The notes below the pieces were generated by a model. It saw only the letters and a program-made list of their open reading frames with translations. It did no database searches and had not been told where the DNA came from. DNA of 9,058 bases from JBNKFQ01 sp050289385 (GTDB lineage: Bacteria; Pseudomonadota; Gammaproteobacteria; Pseudomonadales; Porticoccaceae): positions 1 to 9,058 of the forward strand of contig JBNKFQ010000131.1 of the NCBI GenBank assembly GCA_050289385.1. Direction: 5' to 3'. Of the stretch, positions 1-6,255 are shown in pieces. A program made the position numbers and the translations under genes. How positions within the stretch are numbered: position 1 is the stretch's first letter; the number at the start of each line of letters is the position of its first letter.

Positions 1-1
1 C

Positions 2-1525
2 TACCGGCCCAGTCCAGTACTGTATCCACCCTACGTCGGCTATTTTTCCGGAAATCGCGGTTGGTGGGGCAGCGACAGCCGGTTGGCCTACTACATTGAT
101 CTCGAACGCGGCGGCGCGGTAGGCGGGTTGATGGAATTTGACACCCATACTGGCGTCACCCGCCGACTGATCACCGAGCATCCAGAGACTGCTCTCGCCT
201 TTATTCCACTCACTCATTTGGCTGCTGTACAAATACCCTTGCCAGACAGTGATGAACTGATATGGCTATCGGAACGTAGCGGCTGGTGTCATCTGTATCT
301 GCACGATTTGAAAACTGGCCAACTCAAAAATGCCATCACCACCGGCGACTGGCTGGTGCGCAATGTACTGCACTTCGACTCCGGGCGCCGTGAATTGTTT
401 ATTCAAACCGCCGGTCGCACTCCCGGACGCAACCCTTACTACTGCGACATCTGCCGGGTGAACGTCGACAGCGGCAAATTGACCCCGCTGCTGTCCAGCG
501 ATCATGAATATATTGTCTGCGATCAGCGCAGCAGATTTTCTTATGTGGATATCAATGCAAAGGGTGTTTCCCCCGAAGGCGATTATGTCGTTACTACCCG
601 CTCGCGGGCCGATCAGGTGCCGGTGAGCTTACTGCTGGACCGAAACGGCAACACGGTGATGGAGTTGGAAACTGCCGATGTCTCGGGCCTGCCTACTGAC
701 TGGCGGTGGCCTGAACCGGTGCAACTCAAGGCGGCGGATGGCAAAACCGATATTTCCGCGGTGGTGTTTCGCCCCTCCGATTTCGATCCCGACGAATCCT
801 ATCCAGTAATCGACAGTTCCATTTTCTTTTCCATGCCGGTAGGTTCTTTTAGCAACAACCTGGCTGGTTCGAGTCGTTATCTGTCGGCAGCGGCACTTGC
901 AGAGCTCGGTTTTATTGTGGTGATGATTGCCAGCCGTGGCACCGGGCTAAGAGACAAGAAATTTAACGCCAGCGACCGCGAATTCAACGCCATGTTCAAT
1001 CAGGCTGACTGCATCGTAGCGATAAAACAGTTAGCTGAACTCTACCCATATATGGACACGAAACGCGTCGGGCTGTCGTCCTTCGGCAGCACTGGTGCTC
1101 CGGTCATCGGCATGCTGGAACACCCTGATTTTTACCGCGTTGGTGTCGGCCTCTTCTCGGGTATTTACGGCCGCCTGATGGGGGCAAAGGGATCGCTCGA
1201 AAGTAAAGGGCCGACAGTAGAGGATGTGGCTGGCAATCTTCGGGGCAAGTTATTGCTGATTCATGGCATGATGGACAATGTTATACCGGTGGCCACCACT
1301 TTTCGACTAGTGGAGGCTCTGCAAAAAGCCAATAAGAGTTTTGATATGCTGCTCTTGCCAAATTTGGGCCACGGCCAATCCAGTTATGCCACACGTCGTA
1401 CCTGGGATTATCTGGTAAAACATTTACTGGGCATGGATCCTCCCAAAGATTTTAAACTTACTACCGGTTACGATATGTTAAAGGCGGAAAGAGCTAAAAA
1501 TCGGGAAAACGAAAATCAGTCATAG
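2..1525 (+). CDS. S9 family peptidase, DPP IV-like (5' end outside window)
   Basis: Predicted serine peptidase of the prolyl oligopeptidase/dipeptidyl-peptidase IV family, which removes dipeptides (often X-Pro) from peptide N-termini, usually in the periplasm. The frame is open from position 2, so the TTG at 83 is not the real start; about 507 residues are visible, whereas the family usually has 700-800. The visible part starts in the beta-propeller: GNRGWWGSDSRLAYY, then WLSERSGWCHLYLHD, a family hallmark. The alpha/beta-hydrolase domain begins near YPVID (about position 800) and continues with LAELGFIVVMIASRGTG. Near the end are HGMMDNVIP, carrying the likely catalytic Asp (codon near 1274), and LPNLGHGQ, carrying the likely His (codon near 1370). 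The nucleophile region reads RVGLSSFGSTGAP (about 1064-1102) instead of the usual GxSxGG, so activity is uncertain. The family call is firm; the substrate is unknown. It is separated by ~420 bases from the sigma gene, so co-transcription is doubtful. Confidence 0.88.
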   Translation, partial: YRPSPVLYPPYVGYFSGNRGWWGSDSRLAYYIDLERGGAVGGLMEFDTHTGVTRRLITEHPETALAFIPLTHLAAVQIPLPDSDELIWLSERSGWCHLYLHDLKTGQLKNAITTGDWLVRNVLHFDSGRRELFIQTAGRTPGRNPYYCDICRVNVDSGKLTPLLSSDHEYIVCDQRSRFSYVDINAKGVSPEGDYVVTTRSRADQVPVSLLLDRNGNTVMELETADVSGLPTDWRWPEPVQLKAADGKTDISAVVFRPSDFDPDESYPVIDSSIFFSMPVGSFSNNLAGSSRYLSAAALAELGFIVVMIASRGTGLRDKKFNASDREFNAMFNQADCIVAIKQLAELYPYMDTKRVGLSSFGSTGAPVIGMLEHPDFYRVGVGLFSGIYGRLMGAKGSLESKGPTVEDVAGNLRGKLLLIHGMMDNVIPVATTFRLVEALQKANKSFDMLLLPNLGHGQSSYATRRTWDYLVKHLLGMDPPKDFKLTTGYDMLKAERAKNRENENQS

Positions 1526-1547
1526 TTGCGCTGGAGGCAGAGGGGGC

Positions 1548-1573
1548 GGCTGAGGGGTCAGGCTGAGGGGTCA
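1548..1573. repeat. Tandem 13-bp direct repeat, two copies
   Basis: The unit GGCTGAGGGGTCA occurs twice head to tail without a mismatch, followed by GG. It starts 23 bases after the peptidase stop codon. The GGGGTCA core resembles short REP-like elements seen between genes in some proteobacteria, but no partner inverted copy or REP-associated transposase is visible here, so this is only a small local duplication with unknown role. Confidence 0.85.
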
Positions 1574-1605
1574 GGAAAGTTGTATAATAATCAAAAAATC
1601 ATATA

Positions 1606-1621
1606 GCCAATGATCAATGGC
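1606..1621. repeat. Imperfect 16-bp palindrome
   Basis: GCCAATGATCAATGGC has arms GCCA/TGGC and a core TGATCA that are self-complementary, broken by one symmetrical A-A mismatch. It lies in the AT-rich part of the gap upstream of the sigma gene. It could be a weak protein-binding site; chance is also possible for a site this short. Confidence 0.3.
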
Positions 1622-1943
1622 CCATGATTAATTAAAAGTCTCACAATCTGGATTCCGCCCGTTTTCTGCACGCCCCAACTGCCCAACATCCATTGTTCCG
1701 GGGGGCAGAATTCCGCGGGACAGACGCCGTCAGCTGTCTGATGCCACAACGGGAACCAATGAACCTGTCTCTGACCATCAGGCTATGGCTGTTGCCTGTG
1801 CCTTGTACTTTTCGAGTTGCTGGCGTGCTCTATCTGACTTCCAACCTCCAACGTCTGCACAGATTGGTGACATTACCCACACAGGGTGAATTCCACCGCA
1901 AAACGTTAATCCTGTATGAGACGCAAAGCGGGTTTATACTGAA

Positions 1944-2537
1944 TTGGTCACAGGTAACAAGGACAATGTCGTCAATTTGCAAGAGCGACAGCAAAACAGG
2001 CGAAAACAGCTTCTGGAGCAGGCGTTTCAGGAGCACGCTGTTGCTGTGCGAAATTTCATTCGTGGCCATATGGTCGCCAGTGAAGATATTGAGGATGTGG
2101 TTCAGGATGTCTTTGCTCGCCTGATGGATGTGGACAATCTGGAAGCCAGGCTGGCGAGCAGCACGGGCAGCAATCGCTCCTTTATCTTTTCGATAGCCAA
2201 CAGCCTTGTTATTGACCAGGCGCGCCATAAAAAGGTGCGTCGGAATTACCGCGAGCAACACCTGTACAGTGATGCCGAATCGCATTCCCAGCCGTCCCCT
2301 GAGTCCCATGTGGCAGCCAGTCGCGAACTGGCTGTTATGAAAAGGGTGCTGATGGAAATGCGTCCTACCTGGCGGAACGCCTTTATTCTCAACCGTTTCA
2401 AGCATTTAAGTTACCGCGAGGTGGCCAAGAGTATGGGTGTCAGTCTCAAACAGGTAGAGCACTTTATGGCAAAAGCCATAGACCGGATTCAAAAGGCCGA
2501 ACAACGCCTGCTCGACAGGCATGGAGATCAATCGTGA
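1944..2537 (+). CDS. FecI-like ECF RNA polymerase sigma factor
   Basis: Extracytoplasmic-function sigma factor of the FecI type, expected to direct RNA polymerase to a few promoters once released by its FecR partner. With the TTG start it has 197 residues, a normal ECF length. Region 2 spans about residues 23-98, with DIEDVVQDVFARL (48-60) as the core-binding part and SFIFSIANSLVIDQARHKK as the promoter-melting and -10-contacting part. A hydrophilic linker rich in Ser/His/Glu follows (about 108-126). Region 4 spans about 131-185, with MRPTWRNAFILNRFKHLSYREVAKSMGVSLKQ split over the typical helix-turn-helix LSYREVAKSMGVSLKQVEHFM. The start is uncertain: no in-frame ATG exists before region 2, TTG 1944 has no good Shine-Dalgarno, and TTG 1977 lies 13 bases after AAGGA (1959-1963). 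The stop overlaps the fecR-like start by 4 bases, which fits coupled sigma/anti-sigma synthesis. Confidence 0.93.
   Translation: MVTGNKDNVVNLQERQQNRRKQLLEQAFQEHAVAVRNFIRGHMVASEDIEDVVQDVFARLMDVDNLEARLASSTGSNRSFIFSIANSLVIDQARHKKVRRNYREQHLYSDAESHSQPSPESHVAASRELAVMKRVLMEMRPTWRNAFILNRFKHLSYREVAKSMGVSLKQVEHFMAKAIDRIQKAEQRLLDRHGDQS
2523..2526 (+). promoter_or_regulatory. Ribosome-binding site of the fecR-like gene
   Basis: GGAG lies inside the last codons of the sigma gene, 7 bases before GTG 2534. It supports this GTG as the start and the GTGA overlap with the sigma stop codon. Confidence 0.65.
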
Positions 2538-3598
2538 ACAGTTATGGCCGAACATTGACCAAATGCAGTGCTGCCAAGAGTGTCGCAAGGCTCTTCTCGG
2601 GTAATGTAACGGAAGCCGAAGCGCGCGAAATACATCAACGCATGGACAGGGATGCCAGCTTTTGTGATGAATTTGAGGCAGCTACAGCGGGTATCGCTCG
2701 GTTGGATGCCCTTGCAGACGATGCAGACGTTCTGGCGCTCACTGATAATCCACGTTTGAGCCTGATCGAGCGGGCACAGAGCAACTGGCCTGCCGTGTCA
2801 ATGGCCGCTGCCCTGTTGATAGCCATTACGGCCGGGCTTGCTACCTTCTCGCATCTTTACCGACAGAACGCCAACGATGGCAACGTACAGCGTTATGTGA
2901 CTCGTGTCAGTGAGCAAAAAACCGTAGAACTTGCCGATGGCAGCCGCGTTACTCTTAACACAGGTAGCCAGATCCTGGCTGATATCTCACAGAGTGAACG
3001 GCGTGTCACACTGGTGCGAGGCGAGGTATTCTTTGCGGTGCAGCCGGATGTAGAACGTCCGTTCATTGTTGATATAGGCGCACGCTCTATTACGGTACTG
3101 GGTACCGAATTCAATGTGTTGAAACTGCCTGAAACGTACCGCATTGCTGTGGTGGAGGGCGAAATCGCTATCCACAATGCCGAGGAAATAGCCTCGCAGA
3201 CTGCGCCATTGCTGAGCGCCCCTCAGGGTGAGCGCGTCAAACTGGACTCGCCTCGCCAGCACCGTGTTAAAGCGGGTTGGGTAGCTGAGTACAATGTGGC
3301 GTCTGCCAGCATGTCGGGATATCAGCCGGAAAATATGGAACGGTTGGTAAGTTGGCGTTCGGGCCTGATTGAATTTTACAGTCAACCGTTGTACCAGGTA
3401 GTAAAAGAGCTTAACCGCTATTCGGCAAGGAAAATACTGATTGAAGACGCCTCAATTATGAACCTGAAGGTCTATGCCGGTGTCGATATCAAGGAAATGA
3501 ACACCGCTTTGGCGGCACTTGAGGCTATCTTGCCAATCAAAGTAACCACTTATTTCGATCGAATTGTGATTGTGGGTGCCAATCACAAAGAACCGTAA
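2534..3598 (+). CDS. FecR-like anti-sigma factor / periplasmic signal sensor
   Basis: Inner-membrane regulator that binds the neighbouring sigma factor in the cytoplasm and receives the receptor signal in the periplasm. It has 354 residues, a usual FecR length. The N-terminal ~80 residues form the cytoplasmic sigma-binding part (AKSVARLFSGNVTEAEA, then MDRDASFCDEFE). One membrane helix follows at about 85-107. The FecR domain covers about 126-215, with TVELADGSRVTLNTGS, RRVTLVRGEVFFAVQ, RPFIVDIGARSITVLGTEFNV and VVEGEIAI as hallmark stretches. The C-terminal part (about 274-348, WRSGLIEFYSQPLYQVVKEL to FDRIVIV) looks like an STN-type fold, the part that contacts the receptor signalling domain in Fec-type systems. 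The GTG start is backed by GGAG 7 bases upstream and by the 4-base overlap with the sigma stop. Oddity: the tryptophans usual in the N-terminal anti-sigma domain are absent. The family call is firm; sigma specificity is inferred from adjacency. Confidence 0.93.
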   Translation: MNSYGRTLTKCSAAKSVARLFSGNVTEAEAREIHQRMDRDASFCDEFEAATAGIARLDALADDADVLALTDNPRLSLIERAQSNWPAVSMAAALLIAITAGLATFSHLYRQNANDGNVQRYVTRVSEQKTVELADGSRVTLNTGSQILADISQSERRVTLVRGEVFFAVQPDVERPFIVDIGARSITVLGTEFNVLKLPETYRIAVVEGEIAIHNAEEIASQTAPLLSAPQGERVKLDSPRQHRVKAGWVAEYNVASASMSGYQPENMERLVSWRSGLIEFYSQPLYQVVKELNRYSARKILIEDASIMNLKVYAGVDIKEMNTALAALEAILPIKVTTYFDRIVIVGANHKEP

Positions 3599-3649
3599 CA
3601 GGCCCTACTGACATTTTTTTACAAGCAGACACAGTGCAAATCAACAGTT

Positions 3650-3668
3650 GAAACGTTTCTTGATCAAG
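3650..3668. promoter_or_regulatory. Two abutting 10-bp palindromes, possible operator
   Basis: GAAACGTTTC (3650-3659) and CTTGATCAAG (3659-3668) are each perfect palindromes sharing one base. The first, in the context TTGAAACGTTTCTT, resembles LacI-family operators, which have a central CG flanked by AA/TT (the Cra consensus is close to TGAAACGTTTCA). No LacI-type regulator gene is in the window. A single 10-bp palindrome is expected several times in 9 kb by chance, so the pairing and location are what make it worth noting. Confidence 0.35.
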
Positions 3669-3726
3669 AGGCTTCCTTGCAGGAGCTGTCGTCTTCCCCG
3701 GTGCAGGGGCGGGCGCCGTTGTGCCC

Positions 3727-3737
3727 GGGGGAGGGAG
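3727..3737 (+). promoter_or_regulatory. Strong ribosome-binding site of the receptor gene
   Basis: GGGGGAGGGAG ends 8 bases before GTG 3746 and decides the start of the receptor. The upstream TTG at 3677 has only AAGAGG 5 bases before it and would add 23 residues unlike a signal peptide. The ATG at 3788 has no ribosome-binding site. Confidence 0.7.
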
Positions 3738-3745
3738 CCATTGTT

Positions 3746-6190
3746 GTGAAGCGTTTTGGTGTTCGGGGGGATAAACCCGCCTGTCGCATGCGCGAATTTG
3801 CGTGCCAGTCGGTGTTGGGGGCGGTGCTGGTTACGGCGCTGTTGCACGGTGATATTTCACATGCCGAAACGCCCGTTTATGTGCTTGATATAAGTAGCCA
3901 GGACGTTGGCGCTGCGTTAGTGAAATTGTCGAGAGAGTCGGGTGTACAAATTTTAATGTCGAAGGAGGCCGGAAAAAACATCAAAGTTCTCCCCTTGCAA
4001 GGAGAATACACCCTGCGACAGGCACTGACAAAAATGCTTGCGGGTACTGGTCTGACCTATCAGTTTTTTGGCGAAAAGACGGTGGTAATCAAACCGAAAG
4101 TCGTATCTGTAGCCAGTAAGCCGTCAAATGCCAAAGCGCCGAAGCAGCAGACAAAAATTGATGAAACGATAGTGACAGCGTCCAAAAGTGCAAATACGGT
4201 TGAGGGTGCTTCCTGGGACAATACTCAGGGCACTTCGTCCAGTATTATTGCTATGAATGAAGAACAGATGGAAAAAAGCGGTGTCACCGATTTTGTGGCG
4301 TTGGGCCTGGCAGTGCCGGGGTTATCTGTTTCGGATGCAGGCAATGGCAATGGCCGCCGGATATTTATTCGCGGTGTCGGTAATTATGTCGGTAACTCTT
4401 CCCTGATCGGTATCTATCTCGATGATTTGCCTCTCACGACCAACCCGCTGTGGCAATTTGATATGCGGCCCTACGATTTGGAACGCATTGAAGTATTGCG
4501 TGGACCACAGGGCACCCGATTTGGGCAGGGTGCAGCCGGAGGCACAATCCGTTTCATCACCAAACAACCGGATTTGAGGGAATTTTCCGGCCGCGCCGAT
4601 ATGTCGTTGTCGTACACCCGTGATGGTAGTAACAGTCAGAATGTGAAAGCGATGGTTAATTTGCCATTGATGGACGGCGAACTGGCAACCCGGGTGGTAG
4701 CTATGTTTAGCGATGCCAGTGGCTGGATTGACCAACCTGCAGTGCACAAAAGCGATATAAATGACGAAGCAATGGGTGATATCCGTATTAAAACGCTTTG
4801 GCATCCTTCCACTGACTTGCAGGTCAGTACTTTGGTTGATGTGCGTCGCAATAACCTGGGTGCGTCCTCTGTTGGTGAAGACGAAGATGGTAACTTCAGA
4901 CAGGCTTTGGGAGAGTTATCTACTCCGTGGTCGAAAGATGATTACGAAGTGTATAACCTGTCTGTTAATTACGAGTTTGACGAGCTGAATTTGCTCGCCG
5001 CCACCGGTTATCTCAGTACCGATAAAGTGCTTCGAAAAAATACGTTTCGGACGGCCTATCTGCCACCACCCGAACCACCCTTTGAAGGCCTGCAAGATGA
5101 CAACGTGAATACGCGAGTATTCAGTCAGGACTTCAGGTTGAGCTCGTCAACACCGCAAGCCTGGCAATGGACAGTTGGTACATTTTATGAGCATGGCAGA
5201 TATTATCGAGATATCTTTTATCTGTGGACTCAGGAAGGATCTTCAAAAATAAGCGAAATTAACAGAGTTTGGGATCAGGTTTTTCAGTCTTTTTCGCTGT
5301 ACGGCGATGGCAGTTACCATGTTGCGCGGCGCTGGGAACTTGGCGCTGGCCTGCGTCATTTTGTCGATAGACGCGAAGCCTTTGATGGTCTGGTACGGCA
5401 AACTGGAACGTTTGCTACATTAGCGCCGCGTATTTATCTGAATTTTGACTTGTCCAATTACACAAAACTTTACGCCAGCGCTGCCAAAGGTTTTCGCAGC
5501 GGCGGCTTCAGTCGCTCATCAATTCAGGCGCCCCCTTTCGCCTCCGAAAAGCTCTGGAGCTATGAATTGGGCGCAAAATCATCGTTTTTTCAAGGTGCGC
5601 TGGATACCGAAATTGCACTGTTTTACAGTCAGTACAAAGACTATCAGGTGAGTAACTATAACTTGCTTCCTGATTTTCCAGAGGAATGGTTACGCACTTT
5701 TTATGAAAACGTTGGTCGCGCCAGAACTGGCGGGCTGGACTGGTCGTTAATCTGGCATGCAACCGATAATCTTACGGTTACTTCAACGGGCAACGTTGTC
5801 GATTCGGCATTTACAGAAATTTATTCACAAGTCTCCAGTCATGTAGTGGGAGATCCTGTGGATTTTATTCCTCGGTACAGCTTCACACTGTCGGCAAATT
5901 ACGATTTTAGCTGGCGCGATAGTCCAGGTTTTGTCCGTCTTGACTATTTCCAAAAAGGGCGTATGACTTTCAGAAATCGCACGGCTGGTGACCACCTGCA
6001 TGCGTCGTCCGATGTCAACAACATGTTGAATTTTCGTGCGAGTTGGAGCAAAAGTGAAAATTTCTCGATGGGTTTTTTTGTAAAAAATATTCTTGATGAT
6101 CGCGGTAATCTTGATCCTTGGGCGGCAATCTCGGGAGCTACGCGGTCCCGGCCGCGCACAGTCGGTTTGGAATTGGGGTATGAATTTTAA
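3746..6190 (+). CDS. TonB-dependent outer-membrane receptor with STN signalling domain
   Basis: Outer-membrane beta-barrel transporter that imports a ligand using TonB/ExbBD energy and also signals ligand presence to FecR. From GTG 3746 it has 814 residues, normal for a signalling (transducer-type) receptor. A signal peptide ends at about residue 40 (VLVTALLHGDISHA, then ETP), with an unusually long n-region of about 20 residues; ATG 3788 would give a shorter classical one. The STN domain covers about 43-117 (LDISSQDVGAALVKLSRESG to EKTVVIKP). A Lys/Gln-rich linker leads to a TonB-box-like DETIVTAS (139-146). The plug covers about 164-275, with RRIFIRGVGNY, IGIYLDDLPL, DLERIEVLRGPQGTRFGQGA and GGTIRFITKQP. 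The rest is the barrel, ending in an aromatic-rich strand with C-terminal Phe (VGLELGYEF). The STN domain plus the upstream sigma/FecR pair argue for autoregulated surface signalling. The ligand cannot be predicted; siderophore, heme, glycan and other small molecules are all possible. Confidence 0.95.
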   Translation: MKRFGVRGDKPACRMREFACQSVLGAVLVTALLHGDISHAETPVYVLDISSQDVGAALVKLSRESGVQILMSKEAGKNIKVLPLQGEYTLRQALTKMLAGTGLTYQFFGEKTVVIKPKVVSVASKPSNAKAPKQQTKIDETIVTASKSANTVEGASWDNTQGTSSSIIAMNEEQMEKSGVTDFVALGLAVPGLSVSDAGNGNGRRIFIRGVGNYVGNSSLIGIYLDDLPLTTNPLWQFDMRPYDLERIEVLRGPQGTRFGQGAAGGTIRFITKQPDLREFSGRADMSLSYTRDGSNSQNVKAMVNLPLMDGELATRVVAMFSDASGWIDQPAVHKSDINDEAMGDIRIKTLWHPSTDLQVSTLVDVRRNNLGASSVGEDEDGNFRQALGELSTPWSKDDYEVYNLSVNYEFDELNLLAATGYLSTDKVLRKNTFRTAYLPPPEPPFEGLQDDNVNTRVFSQDFRLSSSTPQAWQWTVGTFYEHGRYYRDIFYLWTQEGSSKISEINRVWDQVFQSFSLYGDGSYHVARRWELGAGLRHFVDRREAFDGLVRQTGTFATLAPRIYLNFDLSNYTKLYASAAKGFRSGGFSRSSIQAPPFASEKLWSYELGAKSSFFQGALDTEIALFYSQYKDYQVSNYNLLPDFPEEWLRTFYENVGRARTGGLDWSLIWHATDNLTVTSTGNVVDSAFTEIYSQVSSHVVGDPVDFIPRYSFTLSANYDFSWRDSPGFVRLDYFQKGRMTFRNRTAGDHLHASSDVNNMLNFRASWSKSENFSMGFFVKNILDDRGNLDPWAAISGATRSRPRTVGLELGYEF

Positions 6191-6243
6191 AAATTTTTTG
6201 CCCAGGAGCCAACTCGGATCGAAAGGTAACCAGGAATGGTTTT

Positions 6244-6247
6244 GGAG
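6244..6247 (+). promoter_or_regulatory. Ribosome-binding site of the unknown exported protein gene
   Basis: GGAG lies 8 bases before ATG 6256, in the 65-base gap after the receptor stop. No terminator hairpin is seen in that gap (only an A5T6 stretch near 6189-6199 without a GC stem), so read-through from the receptor gene is plausible. Confidence 0.6.
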
Positions 6248-6255
6248 ATGGATTA

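Larger units (their letters stand above)
1526..1943. other. Intergenic region without a convincing gene
   Basis: This gap separates the peptidase from the sigma factor gene. It holds a 13-bp tandem duplication (1548-1573), a TATAAT hexamer at 1583-1588 without a matching -35 element, an imperfect palindrome at 1606-1621, and an AT-rich stretch to about 1640. A reading frame crosses 1693-2124, but its product has no recognisable motif, and its 3' half is an out-of-frame shadow of the sigma gene. Close to the sigma gene there is a TATACT hexamer at 1935-1940, also without a clear -35 box. A nested inverted pattern lies at 1866-1897 (GGTG/CACC outside ACCC/GGGT), too short to call. I see no rho-independent terminator after the peptidase gene. 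The sigma promoter probably lies here but cannot be placed. Confidence 0.6.
3599..3745 (+). promoter_or_regulatory. Leader between fecR-like and receptor genes
   Basis: The 147 bases before the receptor start contain a T7 run (3614-3620) with no GC-rich stem before it, two abutting palindromes (3650-3668), an inverted TCCT/AGGA pair near 3674-3684, a CCCC/GGGG pair near 3697-3710, and a purine-rich ribosome-binding site. In Fec-type loci the receptor often has its own sigma-dependent promoter, and this is where it would be. I could not identify a GGAAAT-like -35 box or a convincing -10 box, so the promoter is inferred only. Confidence 0.4.

Noticed and set aside
1583..1588. TATAAT hexamer as a sigma-70 promoter
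   Set aside because: No -35-like hexamer is found 16-18 bases upstream, and the next gene starts more than 350 bases away.
1693..2124. 143-codon frame on the + strand before and inside the sigma gene
   Set aside because: Its product matches no family I know, and the second half is an out-of-frame reading of the sigma gene. No good ribosome-binding site is seen.
1830..2405. 191-codon frame on the - strand over the sigma gene
   Set aside because: It lies opposite clear sigma regions 2 and 4 and has no recognisable domain.
3614..3620. T7 run after the fecR-like gene as a terminator
   Set aside because: The bases before it do not form a convincing hairpin.
6188..6205. A5T6 stretch after the receptor stop as a terminator
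   Set aside because: There is no GC-rich stem before the T run, so it does not fit a rho-independent terminator.
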